From Clytia hemisphaerica (taxonomy: Eukaryota; Cnidaria; Hydrozoa; Leptothecata; Clytiidae): DNA of 64,000 nucleotides. Within the stretch, counting starts at the first letter, position 1. Each line of letters begins with the position of its first letter. This document shows, in pieces, positions 10,758 to 22,501 of this stretch. The DNA lies in NCBI GenBank assembly GCA_902728285.1, contig CACVBU010000415.1, forward strand, positions 247,776-311,775. Direction: 5' to 3'. The notes beneath the pieces are model-generated. The model was not told where the DNA came from and ran no database searches. It saw nothing but the letters and a program-made list of their open reading frames with translations. Made by a program: the position numbers and the translations under genes.

Positions 10758-12055
10758 GTGGGAGGTTTTACCTTTTTCTGGGTGATTGTGGCTGATTGTA
10801 CCTTTTTTTCTGGCTGGTTGTACCTTTTTCTGGCTGGTTGTACCTTTTTCTGGCTGGTTGTACCTTTTCTGGGTGGTTGTGGCTGGTTGTACCTTTTTTT
10901 CTGGCTGGTTGTACCTTTTTCTGGCTGGTTGTACCTTTTTCTGGGTGGTTGTGGCTGGTTGTACCTTTTTTTCTGGCTGATTGTACCTTTTTTTCTGGCT
11001 GGTTGTACCTTTTTCTGGCTGGCTGTACCTTTTTCTGGCTGGTTGTACCTTTTTCTGGGTGGTTGTGGCTGGTTGTACCTTTTTTCTGGCTGGTTGTGGC
11101 TGGTTGTACCTTTTTTTCTGGCTGATTGTACCTTTTTTTCTGGCTGATTGTACCTTTTTTTCTGGCTGGTTTACCTTTTTCTGGCTGGTTGTTAACTTTT
11201 TCTGAGTGTTGTGGCTGGTTGTACCTTTTTTTTCTGGCTGGTTGTACCTTTTTCTGGCTGGTTGTGGCTGGTTGTATCTTTTTTTCTGGCTGATTATACC
11301 TTTTTTTCTGGCTGGTTGTACCTTTTTCTGGCTGGTTGTACCTTTTTCTGGCTGGTTGTACCTTTTTCTGGGTGGTTGTGGCTGGTTGTACCTTTTTTTC
11401 TGGCTGGTTGTACCTTTTTTTCTGGCTGGTTGTACCTTTGTCTGGCTGGTTGTACCTTTTTCTGGGTGGTTGTACCTTTTTCTGGGTGGTTGTGGCTGGT
11501 TGTACCTTTTTTTCTGGCTGGTTGTACCTTTTTCTGGGTGGTTGTGGGTGGTTGTACCTTTTTCTGGCTGGTTGTGGGTGGTTGTACCTTTTTTTCTGGC
11601 TGGTTGTACCTTTTCCTGGATGGTTGTACCTTTTTCTGGGTGGTTGTGGCTGGTTGTACCTTTTTCTGGGTGGTTGTACCTTTTTCTGGGTGGTTGTACC
11701 TTTTTTCTGGTGGTTGTACCTTTTTCTGGGTGGTTGTGGCTTGTTGTGGGTGGTTGTACCTTTTTTTCTGGCTGGTTGTACCTTTTTCTGGTTGGTTGTT
11801 TGGCTGGTTGTAACCTTTTCTGGGTGGTTGTGGCTGGTTTACCTTTTTTTGGCTGCTGTTGTGGGTGGTTGCAACCTTTTTTTTCTGGCTGGTTGTACCT
11901 TTTTCCTGGGTGGTTTGTGGCTGGTTATGGCTGGTTGTTGCTGATTGTGGGTGGTTGTGGCTGATTGTGGCTGGTTGTGGGTGGTTGTGGCTGATTGTGG
12001 CTGGTTTGTGGCTGGTTTTTGTGGGTGGTTGTGCTGGTTGTGGCTGGTTGCGTAT
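10758..12055 (+). repeat. 1.3-kb G/T-rich minisatellite, hierarchical
   Basis: Built from three 10-bp modules: tggctggttg, tgggtggttg and tacctttttc. The main body alternates the 20-bp unit tggctggttgtacctttttc with insertions of tgggtggttg. From about 11930 the tacctttttc module drops out and pure 10-bp GT-rich modules (with tgattg variants) remain. The strand is almost devoid of A. Several long frames on both strands (Phe/Trp/Leu/Val or Thr/Gln/Lys/Pro repeats) are translations of the array, not genes. The unit is the reverse complement of 1-146. Confidence 0.96.
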
Positions 12056-13065
12056 TTTAGTATTACCCATTTCGCACAACAAAATAACACAATAAAAAAC
12101 TTTTATTTTTGCACTGAGCAAATTTTCTTTACTTTGATAAATTTTAGCTTTTTAATTAAATTAGATCTAATGTTACTTCAAAAAACGACTTTAATTTTTT
12201 TTAAATCATTTTAGTATGTGACGTCATTTAATCAAAAAACTTAAATATCTTCCAACTGGAGCCACTTTTGGTGATAAAATTTTGCCCATGAATTTAGTGG
12301 AGCATTTGTAAACCAGTGAAATCAAAATTTTTATTATTTTTTTGCTGACGTCAGCAAAAATATGCAAAATTCGAATTATTGCAATAAAATGCTGACGTCA
12401 TCAAAATTTTCTTTGCCTTAATATCTTTCAGTTTTTCAATTTCAGCTTTATAATCAAAGTATATCAAAAGTTATTGCAAAAAACGGTTTTATGACGTCAT
12501 CAGTTAGCCCGAAATCAAAATTTCTTAATTTTGGGCTGAAAATTTGAAATTTTTGAAAAATTCTTTTTTCATACTACGAGTTACCATTTTTTGCACAGAA
12601 ATTAATCAAAATGAAACAACGAAATCCTTATTTTTAGTACTTTTTACCCCCGGATTTCTTCATTTTTTGTTAGGTGCCCCTACAAAATTAGTAGAATAAA
12701 ACTAATTCTTGGACAAAACTGATTTTTTTCAAATTTTTTTTTTAACCCATAGTGTAATGATCAAAGATCATCTAGAAGAAAAAAGATCAGAAAATTTTAA
12801 ACCCAAATTAGAATTATAGCCAAAACATGCCGAAAATAGAGTTTTTTTCTATTAAAAAATGCCCCTTTTTGGGCCACTTTTTGGAAGGCCCTCTGCAGTA
12901 AAAGTTGGCTAATTTTTGCTCCAATTAGCTTCACAAAAAATCCCATAACTTTTTTTCTATAATTGCTAGGGAAGTCAAGGACCCCTCGTTGAAACGAAAA
13001 AAGATAGAGCTTTCCAAAAAACCAAGTTTGACAGGGGGGTTTGAAAGTTTGAAAATCGGCCTAAA
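12056..13065. other. non-coding AT-rich region with TGACGTCA-like motifs
   Basis: gacgtca occurs several times (near 12221, 12345, 12391 and 12491, approximate) among long A/T tracts. No gene is recognised. The last part may be the 5' region of the MULE fragment that follows. Confidence 0.6.
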
Positions 13066-13509
13066 GTGCCTACTTTAACAAAAACATTGAGTAAAAAAAA
13101 CCCAGATAAGAATGTTTATTTACGATGTCACCACAAAACCCGATATCCTGAGACAATGAATCCAGGGGAGCTACGGAAACAACAACCATCGAAAAAAAAT
13201 ATTAAAAATGACTGCCCTTTCTCGCTGTGCATCAAATTCAAACGTGAGAGTAATAACAATGGCAATGAACCATACAACTGTGATTTAAATATCAAATGGA
13301 ACCCAGTCACTACAAGCTCTTCATTCACGGACATACAGGTCTCAACGCAATCTGATATATCCAAGCTTTTTGAACAAGGTTATACTCCATGTCTGGCCTA
13401 TCAGGAGTTTTGGAGAATGATGAAAGAAATTTGTTCAGATGAAATAGAATTACATAAACTTATGTCAGATCGTTCACGGTTCCCAAGGAGAACAGACTTT
13501 AACTTCTAA
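13066..13509 (+). pseudogene. MULE-type transposase N-terminal fragment
   Basis: The frame reads YLRCHHKTRYP, then PSKKNIKNDCPFSLCIKFK, CDLNIKWNP and LFEQGYTPCLAYQEF, and ends DRSRFPRRTDFNF. A zinc-binding N-terminal module with cysteine/histidine spacing, followed by LFExGxxPxxAxxxF and a DR..P..D segment, is typical of the region before the catalytic domain in animal Mutator-like transposases. The catalytic domain is absent: the frame stops at 13507-13509 and nothing similar follows. The first codon is not ATG, so the true 5' end is unknown. I treat it as a truncated fragment. Family assignment is from motif memory. Confidence 0.6.
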
Positions 13510-13829
13510 ATCTTTACTTTCATATTTTTGCTGGTGATAATCAGTATAGAATGTGTTCAAAGTTCTAAATTGTAGGTGTTAATGCTCATTAAACGGTAAA
13601 TATAAATGATTTATGTATTCATAGAGAATTAGTCTATTTAAATAAATTCCATGACACAGATGATCTATATAGAATCCATTAAAGGTCAGTTCTTTATTCT
13701 TATCTAGCTAAAGAGTTCTGCAGAAATGATTTTCGTAGATTCCAGCGGAGGTATGGAAGAATATAACCTGAGAATATTTCTGGTTGTGACACATTCTTTT
13801 TATTATTCATAGAATTATATTACACAGGT
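13510..13829. other. non-coding spacer
   Basis: AT-rich. It probably includes the 3' side of the LINE fragment that follows on the minus strand. No gene is seen. Confidence 0.5.
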
Positions 13830-14929
13830 CTATCGACCTCTACGAAATAATTTAGATTTATAAATATTGTCTACTTCTTCATCTGTCGTCCAGTCGTCAG
13901 AAGATATGGGCAGAGAAGACGTTGTTTTGGTCTTTGTCCTAGGTTTTGGAACTAGGCGAAGGTTTGTTCTAGGGCTTCCTCTTACATGCCAAACGAAATC
14001 ATCATTTTTTAAATTCATCTTATTCGCCTTTTGGCACATATCTTTAATAATTTTTCTTTCGTTGATGGTGAAGTCGTCTGTAATGCTAAAGCCATCAATT
14101 TCATTGAATCGTTTCAGCTTATGCAGATTTTGCATTATCCGTTCTTTTTCCTCTATACTTTTTAAGATCAACTTGATTGGACGCCAATGTAGCCCTTTCT
14201 GTTTTTTTGTCCAATGCGATGATGGTGGGACGGTTTGATATCTTGGACGCCATGTTACCTAGTATACCTTCAATATCTATTCTGTCTTGTTTCCTGTTGG
14301 TCCTCTTTGTTATCTACCTCTAATTCCACCATTCCATGTATAATAATATTTCGTTTTCTTGATTCGATGTCTCTGTCTTCATTCTTGTTTTCTTGTTGGT
14401 GTTCTCTCACTGCTGATTTGATATTATCCTTGTGTTTCTTAGTTATTTCAGCGTATGTTTTTTCTGATGATTTTTCTATGTAATTCGTCGTTAGTTTTAT
14501 TTCTTCTATTATAATCTGCTTGGTTTTTATTTCAAAGTCAGCCATCTTATTAGTTAAGATGTTTTCGATATCGTTCTTAAGGCTGCGGTTCTTGGCTAGC
14601 TGGTTGTTGAGCTTTTTAATGACGTCGTCCTTCTTCTCAATCTCCCTCTGTATCATATGATACGAGTTCTCACCTATTTTACTCATTAGAGATCGTGTTA
14701 TCCGCACGCAATTCTGACATAGATATTGTTCGTTATAAGTGTTGGCAAAAATTTGCAGCTGATAAAGCGGTAATTGTGTGCACTCGTAGTGTACCATGCG
14801 GTGGCATTTTCGGCATTTTAGACGGTTTTGGTCATCGTCATCTGAGCAGGAGGTGAGAGTGCATGTTTGTTTTTGTTTAGCTTCTTCAAATGGTTGTTTT
14901 TCTTGCTTTTTGTCGGTTTTTACGTTCAT
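13830..14929 (-). pseudogene. LINE ORF1 with PHD finger and RNA-binding-like tail (CR1/L2-like)
   Basis: Read from ATG at 14929. An acidic/lysine start is followed by a PHD-type finger (CTLTSCSDD..LKCRKCHRMVHYECT..LCQNC, about residues 23-80). A coiled coil of about 90 residues comes next, then the conserved RKRNIIIHGMVE segment. A frameshift lies between 14270 and 14171. The C-terminal piece reads SIEEKERIMQNLHKLKRF, DDFTINERKIIKDM and FVWHVRGSPRTNLRLVP. PHD-finger ORF1 proteins with an IIHG.. RRM-like part and a WxVRGxPxxxLR tail belong to CR1/L2-type non-LTR retrotransposons and chaperone the RNA. No reverse transcriptase follows on this strand. A 29-base A run lies just upstream of the ORF on the plus strand. 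The copy is broken. Confidence 0.75.
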
Positions 14930-14942
14930 GTTTTTGATTTTG

Positions 14943-14944
<2 letters not shown>

Positions 14945-14973
<29 letters not shown>
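14945..14973 (+). repeat. 29-base A run
   Basis: An uninterrupted A tract on the plus strand, immediately upstream of the minus-strand LINE ORF1, so a T tract in its 5' leader. It could be a homopolymer in the leader or the poly(A) tail of an insertion whose 5' part was inverted. Confidence 0.9.
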
Positions 14974-14975
<2 letters not shown>

Positions 14976-16263
14976 CTGGCGCATTACCCCTAGTGACGAA
15001 ACAACAGAGACTCTAACAAGGGCATTTGAGATGTATTCTTCATCTCTACCAGGTATAACCAGCACTCTTTATCATTGACAGTGTTGGTGTACTGTACATC
15101 TGATCGTTTTATTTAATTGTCTTGACAAACAAACACTATAACTCAAATGAAAATAATTATTAAAATTACTAAAACTAAATAGTCATTTATTTTTCGTAAT
15201 AAAAAAAACCTTTTATGTCTAGGTTATGCGTTTTACAACAACCTATCTGGACCTGGTATCGTAATGACTGATAATTGTGGCGAATAATACGATGCCTTAC
15301 TGTATTTTAAACATATTCGATTATTCAATCCTTGTATTCGATTAATTAGTCCTTTTTCGCTTATCTCTTAGGGATCTTCTAAAAAATATAACCAAATTTC
15401 GGTAAAATGGTTTCGGCTAAATTCGGCTGTTTAACCGAATCGCTTCGGTAGAAAGTTTAACTAATTTGGTAAAAGTAATCATTGAATTCGGCTTAAGCTT
15501 GTGGAATTCGGTTAAAGTTCTACCGAATTTCGGCTATAAAGAATTTTACACTGTCTAAAATAATAATAGAGAATTCCACTGATGACTGATACGGGGATAT
15601 CTTGAAAAGACAGGGTTATCTTGAAAATTGTTCTTTTAACTACTTACAGATTCTGAATTTGTTTATCTAGTATTTTTGAATAGCGAAATACTTTGCTCTC
15701 TTACATTTCTTTTCAAATCATAATATAGAATTGGAAAGCAAGAAAAATGTCTCGAGATACCAAATATCTTGAGGTTCAGCCAAGCCCAGCATGATCCGCA
15801 ACGAACGAAGCAGAGTGCAGACTTTTACTAAATGTTTGTTTACATTGAGCTCCCTCTGCGTGCTTTCCTTCGTCTTATCATGTGAACTTTTACCAAAAAT
15901 AGTGATGAAATACACTCCTTCTGAGTGTGTTCTCTTTCTTTTCACGTTATTTTCACTTTTTCTCTCTCGCATTCTGAAAGTTGCATCAAACATTCGAAAC
16001 GCCACAGATCAGGAGCTTGTAACAAATCAGAACTCGTAACAAATCAGGAGCTCATATGAAAGCAGAGACTGCGAGATGCCCTTTTTGAAGCTTTCCCTCT
16101 CCTCTACTGGGGAAGCAATCATTTTATTTTATTTTACAACATTTGGCTTCTTAGGTCCTTCTTTATTTTGAGCACCCTCCCTTTAATCTTTTTTTTTTGT
16201 TTTGCCATTTTTGATTTCTGAAAAAATCTTTCTTTGTTCCAAATGTACTTGAAAATGTAAGTA
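14974..16263. other. non-coding stretch with ttcgg cluster
   Basis: At 15395-15535 the pentamer ttcgg and its context aattcggtt recur about eight times in irregular spacing. A 95-codon minus frame at 15718-16005 is unrecognised. Near 16010-16050 aacaaatcag is directly repeated. Confidence 0.55.
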
Positions 16264-16456
16264 AATTGAAAAACAAAGCTAATGGCCGCTAATGCCCGCT
16301 AAGGGCCGCTGTTAGCGGCTTAAAACTTACTATGTGGCCGCTTCACTGTGGTCGCTTTTAATAAGCGGCCTCGCATCGGCCTTCTTCAATATCCGAGCGG
16401 CCCAAAAGGTAAAAAGACCGGTCGAGTAGAGGCCAAAGAAGATCGGTCTTTTTACC
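16264..16456. repeat. gccgct-rich palindromic segment with 13-bp hairpin
   Basis: Several copies of ggccgct/agcggcc in both orientations occupy 16282-16375. They are followed by ggtaaaaagaccg (16408-16420), perfectly inverted as cggtctttttacc (16444-16456). This looks like a small foldback element or a degenerate MITE. Confidence 0.65.
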
Positions 16457-17212
16457 AATCGGACTTTTATGTACTTTAAATCGCTTAGGGAGTCACATAT
16501 AATGTTCAAGTTAAAATTTTTTTTAAAGTAGCCCTCACAAAGAACAAGGACTGCCAAAAAACAAATTTTAATAAATTGAACTAAATGAAGAATCTTGAAC
16601 ATATTTATTGGTCTTAGATGTTAGCTGAGTTTATTAAAGGTTTATATAGTATACTACTTTTTCGTAGTATCCCAAGGTAAAATTATTGGATTCTATTATT
16701 TCTTCAGTTTAGGTACATTTATTTAGATATTGAAAGGTATATAATCTAATCACATATTAGATGTATATTTTAATATTACACTTTTACCTAAAAAGTATTA
16801 TTTTTTGCTTAGTTTTATTGCTAAAAAACGCTTTTTCAGTACTTAAATAAAACTGCCTGATTTTTCAATGTTTTCTGCGGACTCTCATACCTGCATCACT
16901 TAAATAGTAGCCGACTTCTGACCCTCTCCTACATTCCCTGCTTAAATGCAGTTTGGCCAATGGCAAAGTTCTTGTTATGTTTCTTCCATATCATCCAGCA
17001 AGTTTGGCGATGGCTTTTTGACAAGAGCAATAAAAATTCCCAAGTAGACCGACCAGGCATGATTTTTTCTCACGAAAATAAGTTCAAATCATACTGTATG
17101 TAGGGTGTTGCAGAGATTTTTAAAATTCAATCTACATTTTTAACCCATCCTGTAAATTCTTAAGGTGACAAAAAAATTGAATTTAAATCTCTTTTACAGA
17201 AATCATACAGAG
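16457..17212. other. non-coding stretch
   Basis: AT-rich. No supported gene or repeat. Confidence 0.55.
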
Positions 17213-17920
17213 CATAGTATAAAAAAGCTGCGGCTGGAATATGTACCACATTGTCTTCTCAGTTAATTGCTGTTCTATCTCTGTCTCCGAGCTTTATAAG
17301 AACATCAAGATGCTCAGTTTATTATTGGTAGATAGTTTTTGAAATTTCTCTCTTATTTTCCTTCACAAAAAGTTTTTTTATTGCTAGATATCTTTGAATC
17401 TGTACCAAATAGAACACTTGAACTAATTTGGACATATTTTAGGGGTATTTTGTGGAAAAAATAGTTTTTCGCCAAAATTGAAATTATAAGAACTATATTC
17501 AAGATGACAACTTTCTTGTCAGTTTGAATGATAAATTTTGAAGGTGGTGGCTTGAAACTTTCACATTATTATCTAGATGTACTTTTTCATTGATTTCTAA
17601 AAAGATTTCACTGAAATATTGCGAATGCATTCGAGGCACTTTGTTTATTTTTGAGTTCTTTCAGCCCAGACATTTTGTGCTTGTTTAAATTTCTTATCTT
17701 TCCTTTACAATGATTTTATAATGCAAGTGTATTATCAAGGGTATATCATTAATGTCTAAAACATACTGAGAAGTAAGTATTAACGACAAACCAATAAAAT
17801 TTACAATTAAAGATGCTACATTACTGATCTCTTGATAAAAAAATAGTCATCAAATACGACAGAGATAGAACAACAGAAGTTCAGATGTTATCATTCCAGC
17901 CACGGCTTTCTTATACTATG
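17213..17920. mobile_element. 708-bp inverted-repeat element
   Basis: catagtataaaaaagctg at 17213 is matched in inverse by ...ctttcttatactatg ending at 17920. Similarity extends for about 70 bp per arm, through gttctatctctgtc. The interior is non-coding. Flanking 8-mers (atacagag; agcagagt) share only a partial match, so the target duplication and superfamily are unresolved. Confidence 0.65.
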
Positions 17921-19645
17921 AGCAGAGTAATGGGTCCCACTAAACCTGCAAAAGCAGCGATTGTATTGGCTATCAAAAAGCCATTTTAGATTTTCTTGAA
18001 AGCCAGATAAATTGTGGAATTGTATTTTTTCATGGTCCCTATCTCGAATAACAGGAGTTCAAAGTCTGGACTTCGAAATTTCCTTGGACAAAATAACTTC
18101 CTGAAGAAAATATTTAAGCCTTAAAATTAGCCCCGACCCTAGATCAGGTGCCCCTATGTGCAGACAACCCTAAACAGTTGTTTTTGACCCTTAACTCTCG
18201 GCCGAGTCGTTGCTTTTTTGATAAACAGCAATTTTGGGACTTACTTCATTGTCGTTTACTCGCGATTTTTGACAGTTTTAACAAATGAGTTTGCCCTAAA
18301 CTTCAGTTAAAAGGTTATATTTTCACATTAAATCAATTACACAATATTTTGAACTTGTTTATACAGTTAAATTTGAGCTCAATACTCTTCATTATGAAAA
18401 TTCGCAAAATTTGATAAATTTTACAGATCAAAAAATTCACCTCGTTGACACACTCGAGTCTGACAAAGTCCACTTTTCAGACTCCAGTGGCATGTTCCCG
18501 TCAGACATCAAGGTTAGTGTCCCCCCTTTTGAAATTTGAAATTGACCTTTGAAATTGGACCCTTATAGTGCAGAGAAGATTTAGCCAAATTTGAGTAAAT
18601 TTGGGTGGAAAATCAACTCTTACGTTTTTTAAAAAATATTGATTACCTTTTTGAGGCAAATTATGATCAGATTTTACATATTTCGTTTTTTTCTTTTAGT
18701 TTTTTCATTTCAATTTTTCGATTTTTAAATTCTACTAGGTAGGTTTAACAGGATATATAAAAAAAGTTATACATTAATCTTTTTAAAATGCAGAAATTGC
18801 CATTAAGGTTGGTGTAAAATCGAAAAATTAGGTATGTCCAGAGCCCTTAAATCCACGAAATTTTGCAACTTTTCGGTCTCGCAAAACTTTCTGACCGCGA
18901 AAGTTTCTGCCCTTAAAGTAAATCCTACTAAAATTAAGGCCACCTAAGTTTTGGCCGATAAGGTATTGGCAAATCAACATATTACATGAAAACCAGCAAA
19001 ACTTACTCAGGTTTAGGAAATGTGAACAAAGAGAATATTTTATACCGCCGTGTTTTTACCAATTTTTTCTAACTTTTTGGCTCTTTGTTTTGACTTTCCT
19101 AGAAATCAGGAGATATTTTGAGTGATTGTTCCCTCGAATTTTCCAGCGTCGTATTACTTTTAGCGATATCGTTTTCACCTCAAGAAAAGCTATCCTTAAA
19201 AGATCAGGACTTCCATTTTATAAGGAATACAGTTTAGAGATTTCGGCCGAAGATGTAAAACGTCAAGGAAATTTCAAACAAATTTTGCTGATTTCGTCAT
19301 ATATGATATGAATAAATTTTGTCACTTTATAGCAACATTTCCTGAAAATTTAAAGCTAAATTATAAATATGAAGGATTTTAAGAATCCCTACTTCGCGAA
19401 AATCGATTTTTGCTTATCGTCAATTTTTGGATTTGTTTTTCTCTAGGTTTCTCGTTTGTTTTTTTTATCATATACATGGTGTAACCCTGCTTTTTTTCAT
19501 CTGTCTACCTAACGGGAATGCCAAATGTACTTTTGTCGTAGTTTGTTCACCTTTGATTCGTAAGAAAATGGTGAAAGTTTCTTCTCGTGCATTTCTCAAG
19601 AACCTGGTTTGACTACTTATAGAGATATCTTTTCAATTTGAAAAA
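17921..19645. other. non-coding stretch
   Basis: AT-rich sequence. Around 18840-18950 there is a GC-richer patch (cgcaaaactttctgaccgcgaaagtttctgc) of dispersed-repeat appearance. No gene is recognised. Confidence 0.5.
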
Positions 19646-21178
19646 ATGGTGTTCGAAAAAGGATGTGGCTGCATAAACCATGATCCGGCTTCAACATGTA
19701 CTAACTTCCTGCAAATAGGTTCCAGCAAGATCACAGCTAATGAGGTTACAATTATGAAAGAGCGCGGTGCTATCACTTGTAAAACTGTCCCTGTTTGTAT
19801 GGAATGTAAAGATCGTTACGGGGTAGCACCACAAGCAAATAAAGAAGAAGACATCGTTAAAAGTATCTTGAAAGACATAAAGAATATACGTAAGGATGGT
19901 CCCCTTGACCTTGAACGACTGGGAGACTATGACGTTTACCAGTGACTTGGCAAAAGGCCAAAGACATTGGTAGAAAATCTGAAAGTATTCTGTGGTATTG
20001 ACCTCCTTGGCAACACAGCAGGACTATAACATACTCACCCTCATCATTGAGCTAATATATGGATGTTGCAGTAGAAATTTGGTACTTCCGCTATCCGCTA
20101 TGAAAAATTTCATTTTACAAACCACAACGCAGTCAAAAGAAGCAGTGAAAGTAGAATCGCGTCCGGCACCAGCTGGTTCATACACCTACATTTCGAAGCT
20201 ACTAGACACTGCTGCGGTTGATCAAATTCCCGTTCCTCAGGTTGATGTGATGTCAATGCTCGATAATAATCAAGTTCTGGGGAAAACTTGGTCTTTGGAA
20301 CCGCAGAAGAAGATGACGCTTAGCGTCATCACAATGCATGCGCAGAGACCAATCGAGAACTCTTTCCTGCAATTCGAAGACCATCTGAAGCCCAAGCATT
20401 ATTTATTGACACCGACGCCCATTCAAATCTTGGATCAGTCAAAAAAAAGACTTGTTCGATCTCTTTCAGAACGAATTTCTAAAAAAAATGAATCGATTCT
20501 CTCCAAAAAACTACAGAAATGTCAAAAGGTTCGAGCAATAACATGGCTTGGCAAAGTGAAGTTCTGTGTGCTTTGTGATAGGGAAAACGCAAAGGTGTAC
20601 CGGAAGTGCCGCTCCTTATGGGAAGGTAACCTTGAGACACGCCAGTTTTTGCTGTCAGAATTTTTACTCGGTGATGAAGGTGGTGAGGCAGGAGAAGAGA
20701 AAGAGAAGCGGTGGTTGACGAAATGGAAGAAGAGGACAAAGCAGATGAGGAAATGGAGGTTGATGAGGGAGACGTGTTTGAGACAGAGGATGTGGGGGTG
20801 ACGGGAAGTGAATTGGAAACAGAAAGCGAATTGGAAACAGCAAGCGGATTGGAAACAGCAAGTGAATTGGAAAAAGCAAGTGAGGTGGAAATAAAAAGTG
20901 AAATGAGACCGGAAAGTGAGGTGAGAACGGGAATTGGAGCAGAAACGGTGAGTTGGAAGATGAAAGTGGTGAAAAAGGGAACGGACCTGGTCATTTCAGA
21001 GAACGGGAATGTGGAAATGGTGGCGAGACGTTGTCGTCAGGTTGCACTTGTGATACGGCTAAGTCCACGATGTCGATCCATATGCCGAGGTAGCAATTCA
21101 CTCTTCTCGAGATGCATAAATTTATTGTCCTCGTTTTCAAACAGATTTCATTGCTATAAAATTACATATTCACAATGA
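19646..21178 (+). pseudogene. broken cysteine-rich gene with acidic repeat tail, function unknown
   Basis: The first part (ATG 19646) has cysteines at GCGCINHD, STCTNF and PVCMECKDRYG, a likely zinc-binding N-terminus. An in-frame TGA at 19943-19945 interrupts DYDVYQ...LGKRPKTLVENL, and a frameshift follows near 20030. The next frame (to 20801) contains QVDVMSMLDNNQVLGKTW and TLSVITMHAQ, then CVLCDRENAKVYRKC, possibly a second zinc site. A further frameshift leads into a Glu-rich tail (20711-21178) with an 18-bp repeat. The DNNQ..GKTW..SVIT pattern feels familiar from multi-copy cnidarian transposon-like genes, but I cannot name the family. It is decayed; no neighbour explains it. Confidence 0.5.
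20808..20935 (+). repeat. 18-bp coding repeat, Glu-rich
   Basis: About six degenerate copies of gaattggaaacagcaagt encode the hexapeptide ELETAS and variants. It lies in the acidic tail of the preceding pseudogene. Confidence 0.85.
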
Positions 21179-22499
21179 TAATTGTGTTGTTTACACCTCA
21201 TGAGACATTTTGAATTTCAAGTACTTTTTGTTTTAGAGTTAATGTTTGCCTTTTGGGAATTTAGATTCGACGGGTCCATAATGCATAAAACATAATGCAT
21301 ATTGCATAATGCATAATAGTATTGTATAATTTACAGAACGATTTTATATTTTCTAAAACTCTCCTTTGTAGAGGGTAAAACCACGAAAATCTCTTTAGAA
21401 GAGTTTAAGTAGACATTCCAATCAGAGGGATTTCCCCAGAGACATACTATTTACTTTTCGAATCCGAACGAAAAAGAAACCATTCGAATCATAACAATAA
21501 AGGGTTTTCCCCTTCTTCTTTCTCAAAAAAAGGTAATCATAAACATTCGAATGTAAAAAGATCTATTTTCTTTGTCGGATCTAGCCTTCGCAAGAAGCTC
21601 TTTATTTTATATCAGCCGGATATTGACTTATCTAAACAAAAGGCATCCACATTTGGTTAATGGTTTGTAAGAGGGAAAACCCGTTGAACTTTATTAGCAA
21701 TTGTTCGAAAAGATCTCTGAGAAAACCCAGAATAAAGATCTTGCTATAAAATTTACGTTTTTGAGTAAGAAAAGTAATATACGGAGGAGATATTTTCGTT
21801 TTTTTTCTACACTATACTACATTCTGTAAAATACAACTATGAAAATCAAAATGGCGACAAGCATTTTCAGTGGATCATAGATTTTTTTCATCATCCAAAA
21901 TTCAAATTTACAGCTTTCTACCCTTTATTTTCTGGTAGAAAATGGTATATTTGTTTTGCTGAAAGTATTATCTTTCAAATTCTCCTTATTATAAGCTATA
22001 AAATTTCTCGTTCTTTTAACCATATAGCGTTATTTAGCGCAATGTAGTAAAAGAAACGGATAAGATCGGAAAAAAGATTGAAAAATATGTTGTCCTTGTT
22101 ATCTTATCGTTATCTTTAGCCTTTGTCGTTATTTTTGATTATTTGTCAGTCTTTTAGATGGTCTGGGAAAGTTACTTTAACAATCTGTAAAGTAATTCTA
22201 CAAATATTATCTTTTGAGAGTATCAAGTTAACTTTGTCAAGTAGATTGAAAAAGACTTTACACGCGACAATTTGAACCTATTGTTGTATAGCGGAACCTG
22301 CACTTTCTCATCATAATGTTGAAATGTCATTATTACTCTCTTTCTATCGTCTTTGGTCGATGGTACTGTAAACTTTGTAGCAATCACTAGCTTAAGTGTA
22401 TTAACTTTTGTGGTTTTTTGGTAACTTTTGTGGTTTTTTGGTAAAATCCGCTGAATTAAGTACCCGCCAAAATGATTACTATGAAGGAATCACACAGTA
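21179..22499. other. non-coding stretch with two short tandem repeats
   Basis: cataatgcat recurs three to four times at 21279-21315. A 22-bp direct repeat (taacttttgtggttttttgg) lies at 22402-22445. There is no gene. Confidence 0.6.
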
Positions 22500-22501
22500 T
22501 A

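Noticed and set aside
1-12055. CRISPR-like arrays
   Set aside because: Units are head-to-tail or irregular, without unique spacers of constant length, and the context is eukaryotic.
10758-12214. Long frames up to 275 codons resembling membrane (Phe/Leu/Trp/Val) or Thr/Gln/Lys/Pro-rich proteins
   Set aside because: All are readings of the 20-bp minisatellite in different frames and strands.
17213-17920. hAT assignment for the catagtata element
   Set aside because: The flanking 8-mers do not match well enough to claim a target duplication.
20479-20994. 171-codon minus frame rich in Ser/Leu/Pro
   Set aside because: Antisense shadow of the Glu-rich repeat tail of the plus-strand pseudogene.
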